Origin: Pelomonas sp. Root1237
GTDB taxonomy: Bacteria > Pseudomonadota > Gammaproteobacteria > Burkholderiales > Burkholderiaceae_C
NCBI RefSeq assembly: GCF_001425055.1
Contig: NZ_LMDK01000016.1
Span: 711,864 to 775,863 of the forward strand
Direction of reading: 5' to 3'
Length of the DNA stretch: 64,000 nucleotides
Of the stretch, positions 52,526 through 60,280 are shown one piece after another; position 1 is the stretch's first letter, and each line of letters opens with the position of its first letter. A program made the position numbers and the translations under genes. Below the pieces are notes generated by a model. The model was not told the origin of the DNA, ran no database searches, and saw only the letters and a program-made list of their open reading frames with translations.

Positions 52526-54016
52526 ATGACGACGCGCCCTGATCCAGCCGGCCGAATCTGGGCCTCCATCGACATCGGCTCCAACAGCTTCCGCCTGGAG
52601 TTGGCCCGGTTGTCGGGCGAGCGCTACCAGCGCGTCAGCTACATCAAGGAGGCCGTGCGCCTGGGCGCCGGCCTGGACGCACAGGGCATGCTGACCGAAG
52701 AGGCCATGCAGCGCGGCCTGAATTGCCTGCAGGGCTTCGGCGAGCAGCTCGTCGGCATCGCGCCCGAACGCATCCGCGCCGTTGCGACGCAGACCCTGCG
52801 CGAGGCGCGCAACCGCAACGCCTTCCTGGCCCGCGCCCAGGCCGTGCTCGGCCACCCCATCGAGGTCATCGCCGGCCGCGAGGAAGCGCGGCTGATCTTT
52901 GCCGGCGTCGCCCGGCTGCAGCCCTCCGACAAGCCCCGCCTGGTCATCGACATCGGCGGCCGCTCCACCGAGATGATCCTGGGCCGCGGCCGCAAGCCGC
53001 TGCTGGCCGAGTCCTTCGGCGTCGGCAGCGTCGGGCTGTCGGTGCGCTTCTTCGCCGACGGCCGCTACACGGCCGAGGCCTTCCGCGCCGCCCAGGTGGC
53101 TGCCGGCGCCGAGCTGGAAGAAGCGCTGACGCTGTTCCGCCCCGAGCTCTGGCAGGAAGCCCTGGGTTCCTCGGGTACGGTGGGCGCGGTGTCGCAGATC
53201 CTGGCAGCCAGCGGCAAGACCGACGGCCGCATCACGCCGGACGCGCTGCGCTGGTGCATCGCCCAATGCCTGGCGGCCGGCTCGCAGGACAAGCTGCAAC
53301 TGCCTGGGCTCAAGGACGACCGCCGTCCTGTCGTCGCCGGTGGCCTGTGCATCCTCTACACGCTGCTGAACCAGTTCGGCATCGAGGAGCTGCTGCCCAC
53401 CAAGGGCGCGCTGCGCCAGGGCGTCATTTTCGATCTGGTAGAGCGCCTGCAGCCCAGCGGCGCGCGCGACCCGCGGGCGGACTCCGTCGCCGAGCTGCAG
53501 GAGCGCTTTGCCGTGGACATGGCGCAGGCCGAGCGTGTGGCCAGCCAGGCCGAGCTGTTCTACCACCAGCTCACGCTCAAGCCCGCGCCTGAGCTGCTGC
53601 GCGAGTTGAGCTGGGCCGCGGCCCTGCATGAAGTTGGCATGCTGGTCTCCCACCACGACCACCACCGCCACAGCGCCTATGTCATCGCCCATGTCGACGC
53701 GGCGGGCTTCTCAACCAACCAGCTGCAGCGCCTGGCAGGCCTGGCCCTGGGCCAGCGCGGCGGCCTGCGCAAGCTGGAAGCGCAGCTGAGCGATCCCAGC
53801 TTGCTGGACCAGCTCATCGCGCTGCGCCTGGCCGTCATCCTCTGCCATGCCCGCACGGAGGCACCAGGCAGCCCCGGACTGGCGCGCGACGGCAAGCGGC
53901 TCACGCTGCAACTGCCCAAGGGCGGGTCGGCCGGCCAAGCGCGCACGCGCTTCCTGCTGAAGGAAGAGGCCGAGACCTGGGCCCGCAGCGGGCTGCTCGA
54001 ACTCGTCGTGGCGTGA
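52526..54016 (+). CDS. ppx: Exopolyphosphatase (Ppx/GppA family)
   Basis: A 496-residue enzyme releasing phosphate from polyphosphate ends. The actin-like fold is marked by SIDIGSNSFRLELARL (phosphate loop 1), VATQTLREARNRNAFL, VIAGREEARLIFAGV, LVIDIGGRSTEMILG (phosphate loop 2) and GSSGTVGAVSQIL. The C-terminal HD-like domain (LPTKGALRQGVIFDLVERL, YHQLTLKPAPELLRELSWAA, HEVGMLVSHHDHHRHSAYV) is present, so it is full length and could act on polyphosphate or pppGpp. ATG 52526 is used. It is followed by an exported protein (4-base overlap) and lies near ppk1 and sixA. Confidence 0.94.
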   Translation: MTTRPDPAGRIWASIDIGSNSFRLELARLSGERYQRVSYIKEAVRLGAGLDAQGMLTEEAMQRGLNCLQGFGEQLVGIAPERIRAVATQTLREARNRNAFLARAQAVLGHPIEVIAGREEARLIFAGVARLQPSDKPRLVIDIGGRSTEMILGRGRKPLLAESFGVGSVGLSVRFFADGRYTAEAFRAAQVAAGAELEEALTLFRPELWQEALGSSGTVGAVSQILAASGKTDGRITPDALRWCIAQCLAAGSQDKLQLPGLKDDRRPVVAGGLCILYTLLNQFGIEELLPTKGALRQGVIFDLVERLQPSGARDPRADSVAELQERFAVDMAQAERVASQAELFYHQLTLKPAPELLRELSWAAALHEVGMLVSHHDHHRHSAYVIAHVDAAGFSTNQLQRLAGLALGQRGGLRKLEAQLSDPSLLDQLIALRLAVILCHARTEAPGSPGLARDGKRLTLQLPKGGSAGQARTRFLLKEEAETWARSGLLELVVA

Positions 54017-54537
54017 GCTCGCGTCGCCGGCTGCTCGCCTGCCTCGCGGCGCTCTGCATGGCGCTGCCTGCCTGGGGCGAAGACGCCGGCAAATCGACCG
54101 CGATCGAAATCGACTCGTCGGACGATCCCAACGAGAGCGTCGTCTGGCTGGCCTATGCCGTCGGTCTGGCCAACTGGGCCAGCCAGAGCGGTGCGCTGGC
54201 ACAGGCACCGCTGGGCATCCTGGAACCCAGCTTCGAAGGTGAGATGACCGCGCGCCGGACGCTGCTCGTCATCTGGCGGGAGCTGCTGCAAAAGGCACCC
54301 AAGTCCAGCGCCTACATGGACGCGCTGATGCGCATCGACGCGGCCGGCTATCTGCCGGAGTACGTCTGGACCGTGCACTGGCGCGGCAGCTGGAAACAGC
54401 CCCCGGCCAAGCTGCGCATCGCCGAGTTCTATGCCTGGCAGCGCCAGGAACTGATGGGCCATGTGCCGCGCACGGGCTCGCGCGTGCGCGTCGTCCTCAC
54501 TCCGCCAGCGGCACCAGCCTCTGCTGCCAGCCGCTGA
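54013..54537 (+). CDS. Exported hypothetical protein
   Basis: A 174-residue protein starting at GTG 54013, which overlaps the ppx stop (GTGA). Residues 1-22 are a signal peptide (SRRRLLACLAALCMALPAWG). The mature part is mostly helical (VVWLAYAVGLANWASQSGAL, ARRTLLVIWRELLQKAPKSS, RIAEFYAWQRQELMGHVP) and ends in a Pro-Ala-rich tail. I do not recognise it. Its coupling to ppx suggests coexpression but says nothing certain about function. Confidence 0.75.
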   Translation: MSSRRRLLACLAALCMALPAWGEDAGKSTAIEIDSSDDPNESVVWLAYAVGLANWASQSGALAQAPLGILEPSFEGEMTARRTLLVIWRELLQKAPKSSAYMDALMRIDAAGYLPEYVWTVHWRGSWKQPPAKLRIAEFYAWQRQELMGHVPRTGSRVRVVLTPPAAPASAASR

Positions 54538-54582
54538 CAGCACGACTGAGCGAACATGCCGGCTCCACACCCGGAGACCGCC

Positions 54583-54987
54583 ATGCTCAAGACCTATACC
54601 GGCAGCTGCCATTGCAAGGCCGTGCGCTTCGAAGTCGATCTCGACCTCGCCGCCGGCACCGGCCGCTGCAACTGTTCGATCTGCTTCAAGACGCGCAACT
54701 GGAGCGCCAGCGTCAAGCCCGACGCCTTCCGGCTGCTGGCCGGCGAGGACGCGCAGAGCGACTACCAGTTCGGCTCGAACAGCGTGCACAACCTGTTCTG
54801 CAAGACCTGCGGCGTGCGGTCCTACGGCCACGGCTACATCGAACAGGTCGGCGGCGCCTTCGTGTCGGTCAAGGTGAATTGCCTCGACGATGTGCCCGCC
54901 GAGGAGTTGGTCGCCGCGCCGGTGCAGTACTACGACGGGCTGCACAACAACTGGTGGAACAAGCCCGAAGAGGTTCGTCACCTCTAA
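54583..54987 (+). CDS. GFA/CENP-V-type zinc protein (DUF636)
   Basis: A 134-residue protein of the glutathione-dependent formaldehyde-activating enzyme family. Zinc-binding motifs are GSCHCKAVRFEV, GRCNCSICFKTRNW and NLFCKTCGVRSYGHGY, the expected Cys clusters. The original Gfa activity is disputed and most members are of unknown function. I prefer ATG 54583 (MLKTYTGSCHC), which has GGAG five bases before it, over ATG 54556. The last four bases overlap the end of the convergent sixA. Confidence 0.87.
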   Translation: MLKTYTGSCHCKAVRFEVDLDLAAGTGRCNCSICFKTRNWSASVKPDAFRLLAGEDAQSDYQFGSNSVHNLFCKTCGVRSYGHGYIEQVGGAFVSVKVNCLDDVPAEELVAAPVQYYDGLHNNWWNKPEEVRHL

Positions 54988-55445
54988 AGCGCATCGGGCC
55001 CCTGGACGGCGTGCAGCGTCACCTCGGGTTCGCCGTCGCGCTGGCGCCAGCGCAGCCACCACACGGCGCCCTTCTTGACGGCCCACTCCTGGTCCACGCC
55101 GGCCAGCAAATGGGCAGCCAATAGGCCCAGCGTCGGCTGGTGGCCGCAGATCAGCACCGGCTCAACCGACTTGGGCCAGCGCGAGGCCTCGATGAGGGCC
55201 GAGATCGGCGCATCGGGCGCGATGGACGGCAGGATGCGCACCTCGCGGCCCAGGGCCTCGGCTGTCTGCCGGCAGCGCAGCGCAGGGCTGACGAGCACGC
55301 GCGTCGTTGCGGCCAGGCGATGGTTGAGCCAGGCCGCCATGCGCCGGGCCTGGCGCTCGCCCTTGGGGGTCAGCGCGCGCTGCAGGTCATCCTGGCCAGG
55401 GGCGATGACTTCGGCTTCGGCGTGGCGCCACAGGATCAGGTCCAT
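54984..55445 (-). CDS. sixA: Phosphohistidine phosphatase SixA
   Basis: A 153-residue histidine phosphatase. The catalytic RHA motif is MDLILWRHAEAEV (residues 1-13) and GHQPTLGLLAAHLL carries the second His; LTPKGERQARRMAAWL and SPALRCRQTAEAL complete the branch-1 fold. SixA removes phosphate from His-containing phosphotransfer domains. It is seven bases downstream of ppk1 in the same direction, so the two are probably one transcript. Confidence 0.9.
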   Translation of the reverse strand: MDLILWRHAEAEVIAPGQDDLQRALTPKGERQARRMAAWLNHRLAATTRVLVSPALRCRQTAEALGREVRILPSIAPDAPISALIEASRWPKSVEPVLICGHQPTLGLLAAHLLAGVDQEWAVKKGAVWWLRWRQRDGEPEVTLHAVQGPDAL

Positions 55446-55452
55446 GGCGGGT

Positions 55453-57513
55453 CTACCCTTCTGAATAGCGCCGCATCAAGGCCTGCTGGGCGCTGACGCC
55501 GCTGTCACTGATGCGCGCCGAGCGGCCATCGGGACCGAGCTGCCAGGCGTCCATGGTGTCGTGCAGATAGGGCTGCAAAGCTTCATCGATGACACGCTGG
55601 CGCAGGCGCGCGTCCTGCACCGGCCAGGCCACCTCGATGCGGCGGAACATGTTGCGGCTCATCCAGTCGGCGCTGGACAGGAAGAGCGCCTCGCCAGGGT
55701 CAGCCTCGGTGCCCTCTGCCCAGCGGAAATACAGCACCCGCGTGTGTTCCAGGAAGCGCCCGACGACGGAGCGCACGACGATGTTGTCGCTGATGCCCGG
55801 CAGGCCCGGCGGCAGCATGCAGGCGCCGCGCACGATGAGGTCGACCTTGGCGCCGGCCTGGGCCGTGCGCAGCAGGCCGTGGATGAGCTCGGCATCGGTC
55901 AGTGCATTGATCTTCACGACGACGCGCGCGCCCTTGTAGCCGGCCAGGGCCGCGGCCTCCACCTGGGCCAGCAGCTCCAGCATGCGGCTGTGCATGTTGA
56001 AGGGCGCCAGCAGCATGCGTCGCAGCGCCTTGAATTTGCCCAGGGACGCGAGCTGGCGAAACACCGAATCGGCATCGGCCGTCAGGTCGGCATCGGCCGT
56101 CAGCAGGCCGAGGTCGGTGTACAGGCGCGCCGTCTTGGGGTTGTAGTTGCCGGTGGAGATGTGGCCGTAGCGGCGCAGCTTGCCGTTCTCGCGCCGCGTG
56201 ATCAGCAGCAGCTTGGCGTGGGTCTTGTAGCCGACGATGCCGTAGACGACCTGGGCGCCGACGGCCTCCAGCCGCTCGGCCCAGTTGATGTTGGCTTCCT
56301 CGTCGAAGCGCGCCTTCAGCTCCACGACGGCCATGACCTCCTTGCCACGCCGCGCCGCCTCGATCAGCAGGTCCATCAGCTCCGACTTGGCGCCCGTGCG
56401 GTAGATGGTCTGCTTGATGGCCAGCACCTCGGGGTCGACCACCGCCTCGCGCAGCATCTGCACGACGGGGTCGAAGCTCTCAAAGGGGTGGTGCAGCAGC
56501 ACATCGCCCTTCTTGAGCTTCTCGAAGATGGACTTGTGGCGCGGCAGCCGGCCGGTCGGCCAGGCCGGTTCAAAGGGCGTGAAGCGCAGCGGCGGCGCGT
56601 CGGTCTGGTCGATCAGCTCGTTCAGCCGCACCAGGTTGACGGGGCCGTTGACGCGGTAGAGCGCCGCATTCGGCAGGCCGAACTGCTCGAGCAGGAACTC
56701 CGACAGCTCGGCCGGGCAGGTGTTGACCACCTCCAGCCGCACCGCGCGGCCGAAATGGCGCGTCGTCAGCCCGGAGCGCAGCGCGTGGCGCAGATTGGCG
56801 ATCTCCTCCTCATCCACTTCCAGGTCGGAGTCGCGTGTGACGCGGAACTGCGAGAAGGCCTCGACCTTGCGGCCGGGAAAGAGATCTTCCAGGTGGGCGC
56901 GGATGACGCTGGTCAGCAGCACGAAGGCCTGGCGGCCGTCGCTCAGGTTGGCCGGCAGCTTGATGACGCGCGGCAGCACGCGCGGCACCTTGACGATGGC
57001 GATGCGGTTGTCGCGGCCGAAGGCGTCCTTGCCCGACAGCCTCATGATGAAGTGCAGCGACTTGTTGGCCACCTGCGGGAAGGGGTGGGCCGGGTCCAGG
57101 CCCACGGGCACCAGCAGCGGCCTGACCTCGCGCTCGAAATACTTGGCCACCCAGTGCCGCTGCGGCTCGTCGCGGTCGGCGTGGTTGAGCACGACGATGC
57201 GCCGCTTGCGCAGCAGCGGCGTGAGCTGCTCGTTGAAGATCAGGTATTGCTCGTCGATCAGCGTGTGCGCCGCGCGGCCGACGCGGTCGACGTCCTGGCC
57301 CGTCACGGCGCTGAGCGGATCGCGCACGGCCTCCAGCATGTCGGCGAAGCGCACCTCGAAGAACTCGTCCAGGTTGCTCGACACGATGCAGACATAGCGC
57401 AGCCGCTCCAGCAGCGGCACATCTTCACGCTGGGCCTGGGCAAGGACGCGACGATTGAATTCAAGAATGGCCTGCTCACGGTTGAGCAGCTTCAGCGGGG
57501 TCGGGTCGGTCAT
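55453..57513 (-). CDS. ppk1: Polyphosphate kinase 1
   Basis: A 686-residue kinase that polymerises the terminal phosphate of ATP into polyphosphate. Domain marks are LLNREQAILEFNRRVLAQAQ (N domain), VSSNLDEFFEVRFADML, FVLLTSVIRAHLEDLFPGRK, then the two catalytic domains with AIKQTIYRTGAKSELMDLL, VGYKTHAKLLLITRRENGKL (the phosphorylated His), YGHISTGNYNPKTARLYTDL and SSADWMSRNMFRRIEVAWPV. The start is ATG 57513 (MTDPTPLKLLNREQ). It is divergent from the gene at 57577 and precedes sixA; ppx lies two genes further on the other strand. Confidence 0.95.
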   Translation of the reverse strand: MTDPTPLKLLNREQAILEFNRRVLAQAQREDVPLLERLRYVCIVSSNLDEFFEVRFADMLEAVRDPLSAVTGQDVDRVGRAAHTLIDEQYLIFNEQLTPLLRKRRIVVLNHADRDEPQRHWVAKYFEREVRPLLVPVGLDPAHPFPQVANKSLHFIMRLSGKDAFGRDNRIAIVKVPRVLPRVIKLPANLSDGRQAFVLLTSVIRAHLEDLFPGRKVEAFSQFRVTRDSDLEVDEEEIANLRHALRSGLTTRHFGRAVRLEVVNTCPAELSEFLLEQFGLPNAALYRVNGPVNLVRLNELIDQTDAPPLRFTPFEPAWPTGRLPRHKSIFEKLKKGDVLLHHPFESFDPVVQMLREAVVDPEVLAIKQTIYRTGAKSELMDLLIEAARRGKEVMAVVELKARFDEEANINWAERLEAVGAQVVYGIVGYKTHAKLLLITRRENGKLRRYGHISTGNYNPKTARLYTDLGLLTADADLTADADSVFRQLASLGKFKALRRMLLAPFNMHSRMLELLAQVEAAALAGYKGARVVVKINALTDAELIHGLLRTAQAGAKVDLIVRGACMLPPGLPGISDNIVVRSVVGRFLEHTRVLYFRWAEGTEADPGEALFLSSADWMSRNMFRRIEVAWPVQDARLRQRVIDEALQPYLHDTMDAWQLGPDGRSARISDSGVSAQQALMRRYSEG

Positions 57514-57576
57514 GAAGAAAAGTGTATGAAGCTTGTGTGACAACGGCTTGAAATGCCCCCGGGATAATCCAGGCCC

Positions 57577-58452
57577 ATGCACCTGATGATCCCCCATGCC
57601 AGCGCGCTGGACGAAGCCGCGCGGCATGCCTTCGGCACCCTGCCCCTGCCCAACCTGGCTGCGCAGCTGAACCGGCTCACTCCGGCCGAGACCTGGGGGA
57701 GCGACGAGCTATCGCCGCAGCCGCCGCATCACATCGCGCTGGCAGCGCTGCGCCAGCAAGCCGAGCCAAGCGCCGCGGCCTGGGCCGTCGATGCCGGGCC
57801 CGAGCTGGCCTGGGCGCTGATGAGCCCCGTGCACCTGGCCGTCGGCAGCGATGGCGTCGATGTGCTGCCGCCCGCGGCGCTGCGGCTCTCCGAATCCGAC
57901 GCGGCGCGCTTCACGGCGCTGCTGCGCGAACTCTGGCCCGAGTCCGAAGGCTGGCAATGGCGGCTGCTGGACGCCACGCACTGGGCTATTGGCCACACCA
58001 CAGCGCTGGATGACCTGCGCGCTGCCAGCATCGAGCGCGCCGCCGGCCGGCCCATCGAGCCCTGGCTGCCGCAGAACCGCGTGCTGCGCCGCTGGCAGAA
58101 CGAGGCCCAGATGCTGCTGCATGAGCACGCATTGAACCTCGAGCGGGAAGCACGCGGCGAGCATCCCGTCAACTCGGTCTGGATCGGCGACATTGGCCGC
58201 AGCAACGGCAAGGCCGCCGACGTGACGGTCGATGCCCGCCTGACCGAGCCGCTGCTCAACGGCGACCTCGCGGCCTGGGCCGAGGCCTGGCAGCGCCTGG
58301 ACGCCGGGCCGCTGGCACAGCCCCTGACCAGCCTGACACTGTGCGGCGAACGATTCGCGCGTCGTTTCACGACCCGGCCGCTGTCCTTCATCGACAGGCT
58401 GAAGCGGCGCTGGCAGACGCCCGATGTGAGCGCCGTGTTGGAGGCGCTATGA
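57577..58452 (+). CDS. Conserved hypothetical protein upstream of recJ
   Basis: A 291-residue cytoplasmic protein, Trp- and Leu-rich, starting MHLMIPHASALDEAAR. It has no domain I can name with certainty; a family of this type sits before recJ in many Burkholderiales and is sometimes labelled phosphoglycerate-mutase-like (COG4255) without evidence. Marked blocks are LPNLAAQLNRLTPAETWGSD, PVHLAVGSDGVDVLPPAAL and SVWIGDIGRSNGKA. The stop overlaps the recJ start (ATGA), so the two are cotranscribed. A GATAAT -10-like hexamer is at 57563-57568. Confidence 0.78.
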   Translation: MHLMIPHASALDEAARHAFGTLPLPNLAAQLNRLTPAETWGSDELSPQPPHHIALAALRQQAEPSAAAWAVDAGPELAWALMSPVHLAVGSDGVDVLPPAALRLSESDAARFTALLRELWPESEGWQWRLLDATHWAIGHTTALDDLRAASIERAAGRPIEPWLPQNRVLRRWQNEAQMLLHEHALNLEREARGEHPVNSVWIGDIGRSNGKAADVTVDARLTEPLLNGDLAAWAEAWQRLDAGPLAQPLTSLTLCGERFARRFTTRPLSFIDRLKRRWQTPDVSAVLEAL

Positions 58453-60176
58453 CTTCACCTCGTCTTGTCGAACGCGACGTGCCGCCGCGCACGGCCTGGG
58501 CGCTCGAGCAGGCCGGCGTCGCACCCCTGATGGCCCGCCTGCTCGCGGCCCGCGGCGTGCGCGAGGCGGGCGAGCTGGACGAGAGCCTGGCCCAGTTGCT
58601 GCCGCCCACCGACCTGAAAGGCCTGCTGGAGGCCGGCCGGCTGCTGGCCGACGCCATCCAGGGCGGCGAGCGCCTCGTCATCGTGGCCGACTACGACTGC
58701 GACGGCGCCACCGCCTGCGCCGTCATGCTGCGCGGCCTGCGCCTGCTCGGCGCGCAGCCCGAGCAGCTCGGCTATGTCGTGCCGGACCGCGCCGTGCACG
58801 GCTACGGGCTGACGCCCACCATCGTCGACCTGGCGATGGCGCAGCAGCCCTCCCTGCTCGTGACGGTGGACAACGGCATCGCCAGCCTCGCCGGCGTGGC
58901 GCACGCCCGCGCCCAGGGGCTGAAGGTGCTGGTCACCGACCATCACCTGCCCGCCCTGGTCGATGGCGTCGTCGTCGTCCCGGACGCCTCGGCAATCGTC
59001 AACCCCAACCAGCCGGGCTGCACCTTCGCCAGCAAGTCGCTGGCCGGCGTCGGTGTGGCCTTCTATGTGCTGATGGGCCTGCGCGCTGAACTCCGCTCCC
59101 GGGGCGCGTTCACGGAGGTGCCGCGCCTGGACGGCCTGCTCGACCTCGTGGCTCTCGGCACGGTGGCCGACGTCGTCAAGCTCGACGCCAACAACCGCCG
59201 CCTCGTTGCGCAAGGCCTCAAGCGCATGCGCGCCGGCCGTGCGCAGCCGGGCGTCATGGCGCTCTTCAGCGCGTCCAAGCGCGACGCGAGCAAGGCCCAG
59301 GGCTTCGATCTCGGCTTTGCGCTCGGGCCCCGCATCAACGCGGCCGGCCGCCTCGCCGACATGACGCTGGGCATCGAGACACTGACCACCGATGACCCCG
59401 AGCGGGCGCTGCAGCTCGCCACCCAGCTCGACGCCATCAACCGCGAGCGCCGCGAGATCGAGAGCGGCATGCGCGAGATGGCCGAGGCGCGGCTGGATGC
59501 CCTGGTCGAGGCGCTGCAGGGCGCCCTGCCCCCGGCGGTGGCACTGTTCGATGCCGACTTCCACGAGGGTGTCGTCGGCATCGTCGCCTCGCGCATCAAG
59601 GATCGCGTGCACCGCCCCACCTTCGTCTTCGCGCGCGGTGCCGACGGCAACCTCAAGGGGTCGGGCCGCTCCATTCCGGGTTTCCATCTGCGCGATGCGC
59701 TGGACCTCGTCAGCAAGCGTGAGCCCGAGTTGTTGGCCAAGTTCGGCGGCCATGCGATGGCGGCCGGCGCGACGCTGGCGGTCGACGATGTGAACCGCTT
59801 CGCGCTGGCCTTCGCGCGCGTGGCCGAGGAATGGCTCAACGAGCAGGACCTGACCCGCACGCTGCGCCATGACGGCTCGCTCGCGCCCGATGTCGCCACG
59901 GCCGAGACCGCACGCCTGCTGGACGCCCAGGTCTGGGGCCAGGGCTTCGAGGCGCCGGTGTTCTGTGATCGCTTCGAGCTGATCTCGCAGCGCCTCGTTG
60001 GCGAGAAGCATCTGAAGCTGCGCCTGCGCCGCGGCGGCCAGCTCATCGACGCCATCTGGTTCAACCACGTCGACATGCTGCCCGAGCGCGTCACGCTGGC
60101 CTACCGACTGAGCCTGGACGAATGGCAGGGCCAGCAGCGCGTCCAATACGTCATTGAAGCCTGCGCCGAAGGCTGA
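58449..60176 (+). CDS. recJ: Single-stranded-DNA-specific exonuclease RecJ
   Basis: A 575-residue DHH-family 5'-3' exonuclease used in recombination and mismatch repair. Motifs: VIVADYDCDGATACAVMLRG (metal site), VTVDNGIASLAGV, VLVTDHHLPALVD (the DHH motif), ARPGVMALFSA-type region, GPRINAAGRLADMTLGIETL and the DHHA1 block KGSGRSIPGFHLRDALD with GGHAMAAGATLAV. Length matches the family. ATG 58449 overlaps the preceding stop by four bases. Confidence 0.95.
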   Translation: MTSPRLVERDVPPRTAWALEQAGVAPLMARLLAARGVREAGELDESLAQLLPPTDLKGLLEAGRLLADAIQGGERLVIVADYDCDGATACAVMLRGLRLLGAQPEQLGYVVPDRAVHGYGLTPTIVDLAMAQQPSLLVTVDNGIASLAGVAHARAQGLKVLVTDHHLPALVDGVVVVPDASAIVNPNQPGCTFASKSLAGVGVAFYVLMGLRAELRSRGAFTEVPRLDGLLDLVALGTVADVVKLDANNRRLVAQGLKRMRAGRAQPGVMALFSASKRDASKAQGFDLGFALGPRINAAGRLADMTLGIETLTTDDPERALQLATQLDAINRERREIESGMREMAEARLDALVEALQGALPPAVALFDADFHEGVVGIVASRIKDRVHRPTFVFARGADGNLKGSGRSIPGFHLRDALDLVSKREPELLAKFGGHAMAAGATLAVDDVNRFALAFARVAEEWLNEQDLTRTLRHDGSLAPDVATAETARLLDAQVWGQGFEAPVFCDRFELISQRLVGEKHLKLRLRRGGQLIDAIWFNHVDMLPERVTLAYRLSLDEWQGQQRVQYVIEACAEG

Positions 60177-60190
60177 GGCGTGACGGAGTT

Positions 60191-60211
60191 GGCAGGGACG
60201 CACGCCCTGCC
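60191..60211 (+). terminator. Hairpin after recJ
   Basis: A perfect stem GGCAGGG (60191-60197) with CCCTGCC (60205-60211) and a 7-base loop lies 14 bases after the recJ stop. It lacks a T-run, so it may be a 3'-end structure or a rho-assisted stop. Confidence 0.35.
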
Positions 60212-60280
60212 GCCCCAAGTCACCGGAGTGTCACGGACGCTTTCAAGAATCCGCCCGGCCAGCCAGCCCGGAGCCTCCTC

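Noticed and set aside
57511..57540. Two CTTCAT repeats before ppk1, considered as a Pho box
   Set aside because: Their period is 14 bases instead of 11 and the consensus CTGTCAT is not matched.
60219..60234. Two GTCAC units 11 bases apart upstream of the EAL-CBS-GGDEF gene
   Set aside because: The spacing recalls a Pho box, but only five bases of each seven-base unit fit, and no other copy precedes ppk1 or ppx.
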